Positions 63,138-64,000 of a stretch of DNA of 64,000 nt are shown here, piece after piece. Within the stretch, counting starts at the first letter, position 1; the number at the start of each line of letters is the position of its first letter. Both the position numbers and the translations under genes were made by a program. Origin of the DNA: Asparagopsis taxiformis (lineage: Eukaryota > Rhodophyta > Florideophyceae > Bonnemaisoniales > Bonnemaisoniaceae); assembly GCA_030407315.1 (NCBI GenBank), contig JALQPE010001914.1, positions 1-64,000 of the forward strand. The letters run 5' to 3'. The notes below the pieces were generated by a model. The model saw nothing but the letters and a program-made list of their open reading frames with translations. It did not search any database and was not told the DNA's origin.

Positions 63138-64000
63138 ATGGCTCAACAATCCCCCAACGCTTTCGACCGCCAGGTGCGCTCTGCCAGCCGCCGTGACAAC
63201 GATTCTCCCACTCCTTCTCCCTCTCCTTCTCCTTCTCTGGCCCCCCTGTCCCCATGGACGTTTGCGAAGCTGCTGCAGCGCTGACCCAGCTCAGCCCAGC
63301 ACCTAAGCCCGTCCCCTCCCCCCTTCCGCTTCCGATCCCGCGGTTGTCCCGACAATCGACGCTGGCGTTCCCGCAACTCCGCTTCCGGCTCAATCTGCCG
63401 AAGCGGCGCCAGCCGTCGAGGGATCTGGTGCTCCTCTGCCTAGCTCGCCTGCTCCGGACATGATCATCGCGTCCGGCAGCGACTTGGCAGAGGATGCGGA
63501 GAAGGTCGATGATCACAACGCTCGTGACATCGTACCGAACAAGCTCGTGACATCGTACCGAACAAGCCTCTCCGCAGCACCAGGCTGGCCTACCCTGGCA
63601 CAGTGCCCATCCCGGTGGATGTGGACTACGACATAAGTCCGGAGAGCTGCCGAAACATTCCAGTCTTCATTTCCCCTCTGGATGTTTCTCCTCCGGCAGT
63701 CGTGTCCAGGGTGGTCAGGCCGCATCGCGTTGATGAGTTGAAGAAAACGTTTCTCACTCAAGGATTTTCCGTGATTGCTTCACGCGTGTCCGTCTGCGAG
63801 GTGATTGATTCCAATGCCAAAGTACGACTGCAATATGTCGATGGATCTCACCGAGTGACCGCGTTGAAGGCCATTCTCGAGTCGGCTGGACCTGCTCCTG
63901 CGAAGGACAGTCCAGAGTGGGAGGAGTTTGTCAAGTCTGACATCTACCGTCGCTTTGGAACTATTCCAGTCGACTTTCTCCTCCCACCGACTCGGCTTGG
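63138..64000 (+). pseudogene. Third ParB/Srx-like gene, frameshifted, runs off the window
   Basis: The ATG at 63138 (AGCAATGGC) opens a serine/proline-rich N-terminus that breaks at poly-C runs near 63240-63310. Coding sequence can be followed across three frames to the ParB/Srx-type domain, from about 63711: VVRPHRVDELKKTF, then YVDGSHRVTALKA near 63834-63872. It aligns directly with the same domain at 58750-58920. A 23-bp tandem duplication at 63520-63565 causes one of the frame changes. Whether a dioxygenase domain follows is beyond the window. Breaks at homopolymers could be sequence errors; the 23-bp duplication is less easily explained that way. Confidence 0.65.
63520..63565 (+). repeat. 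23-bp tandem duplication inside third ParB gene
   Basis: GCTCGTGACATCGTACCGAA plus CAA occurs twice in direct succession. One copy restores a continuous frame between the linker and the ParB domain; two copies shift it by two bases. Confidence 0.9.

Noticed and set aside
1..64000. tRNA or rRNA genes
   Set aside because: I saw no cloverleaf-type A/B box arrangement or rRNA core sequence on either strand; a dedicated covariance search was not possible.

Overview
The window is eukaryotic, transposon-dominated DNA. Supporting observations are Ty3/gypsy chromovirus polyproteins ending in chromodomains, a SET domain, GT...AG intron-like signals, nuclear-type basic and acidic protein segments, and no bacterial operon structure. 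Long genes lack introns. The species cannot be fixed from sequence alone; a florideophyte red alga with a retrotransposon-rich, intron-poor genome (Chondrus-like) would fit, but that is a guess.

Layout. (1) 3-12774: Element 1, a gene-less member of a giant DNA-transposon family, with large near-identical inverted internal arms. (2) 12775-16185 and 38484-about 43900: one Ty3/gypsy chromovirus (gypsy A, minus strand), split by (3) Element 2, 16186-38483, a 22.3-kb transposon with 34-bp terminal inverted repeats and an apparent 2-bp TT target duplication. (4) About 43900-44900: a plus-strand coiled-coil, gag-like ORF. (5) About 44930-49665: gypsy B, a minus-strand chromovirus broken by a 52-bp perfect palindrome. 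(6) 49668-51900: GC-rich, poorly recognised DNA, with an ORF cut by a small foldback element. (7) About 52000-64000: a second transposase-bearing region (Element 3, ends not identified) with a frameshifted transposase, a second ParB-dioxygenase gene, and the beginning of a third ParB gene running off the window.

The main system is Element 2. Between its ends it encodes a Plavaka-like DDE transposase with an N-terminal zinc finger; a bacterial-type beta-class amino-DNA methyltransferase fused to a SET domain; a ParB/Srx-like domain fused to a C-terminal Fe(II)/2-oxoglutarate-dioxygenase fold; an unrecognised basic coiled-coil protein; and, near the right end, what looks like a gene made of 5- to 30-nt micro-exons. 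Long palindromic repeat units sit beside the 5' ends of three of the genes and throughout the subterminal zones.

The working model (inference) is a transposon carrying its own DNA- and chromatin-modification kit: the methyltransferase-SET protein and the ParB-dioxygenase could mark or unmark element DNA or its chromatin, with the palindromic repeats as binding sites for the transposase or its cofactors. A separate ParB-dioxygenase beside a different transposase in Element 3 suggests that this enzyme class travels repeatedly with such transposons. Linkage of TET/JBP dioxygenases with KDZ transposons in fungi is known from the literature (recalled, not checked here); the ParB and methyltransferase-SET combinations appear distinct from that.
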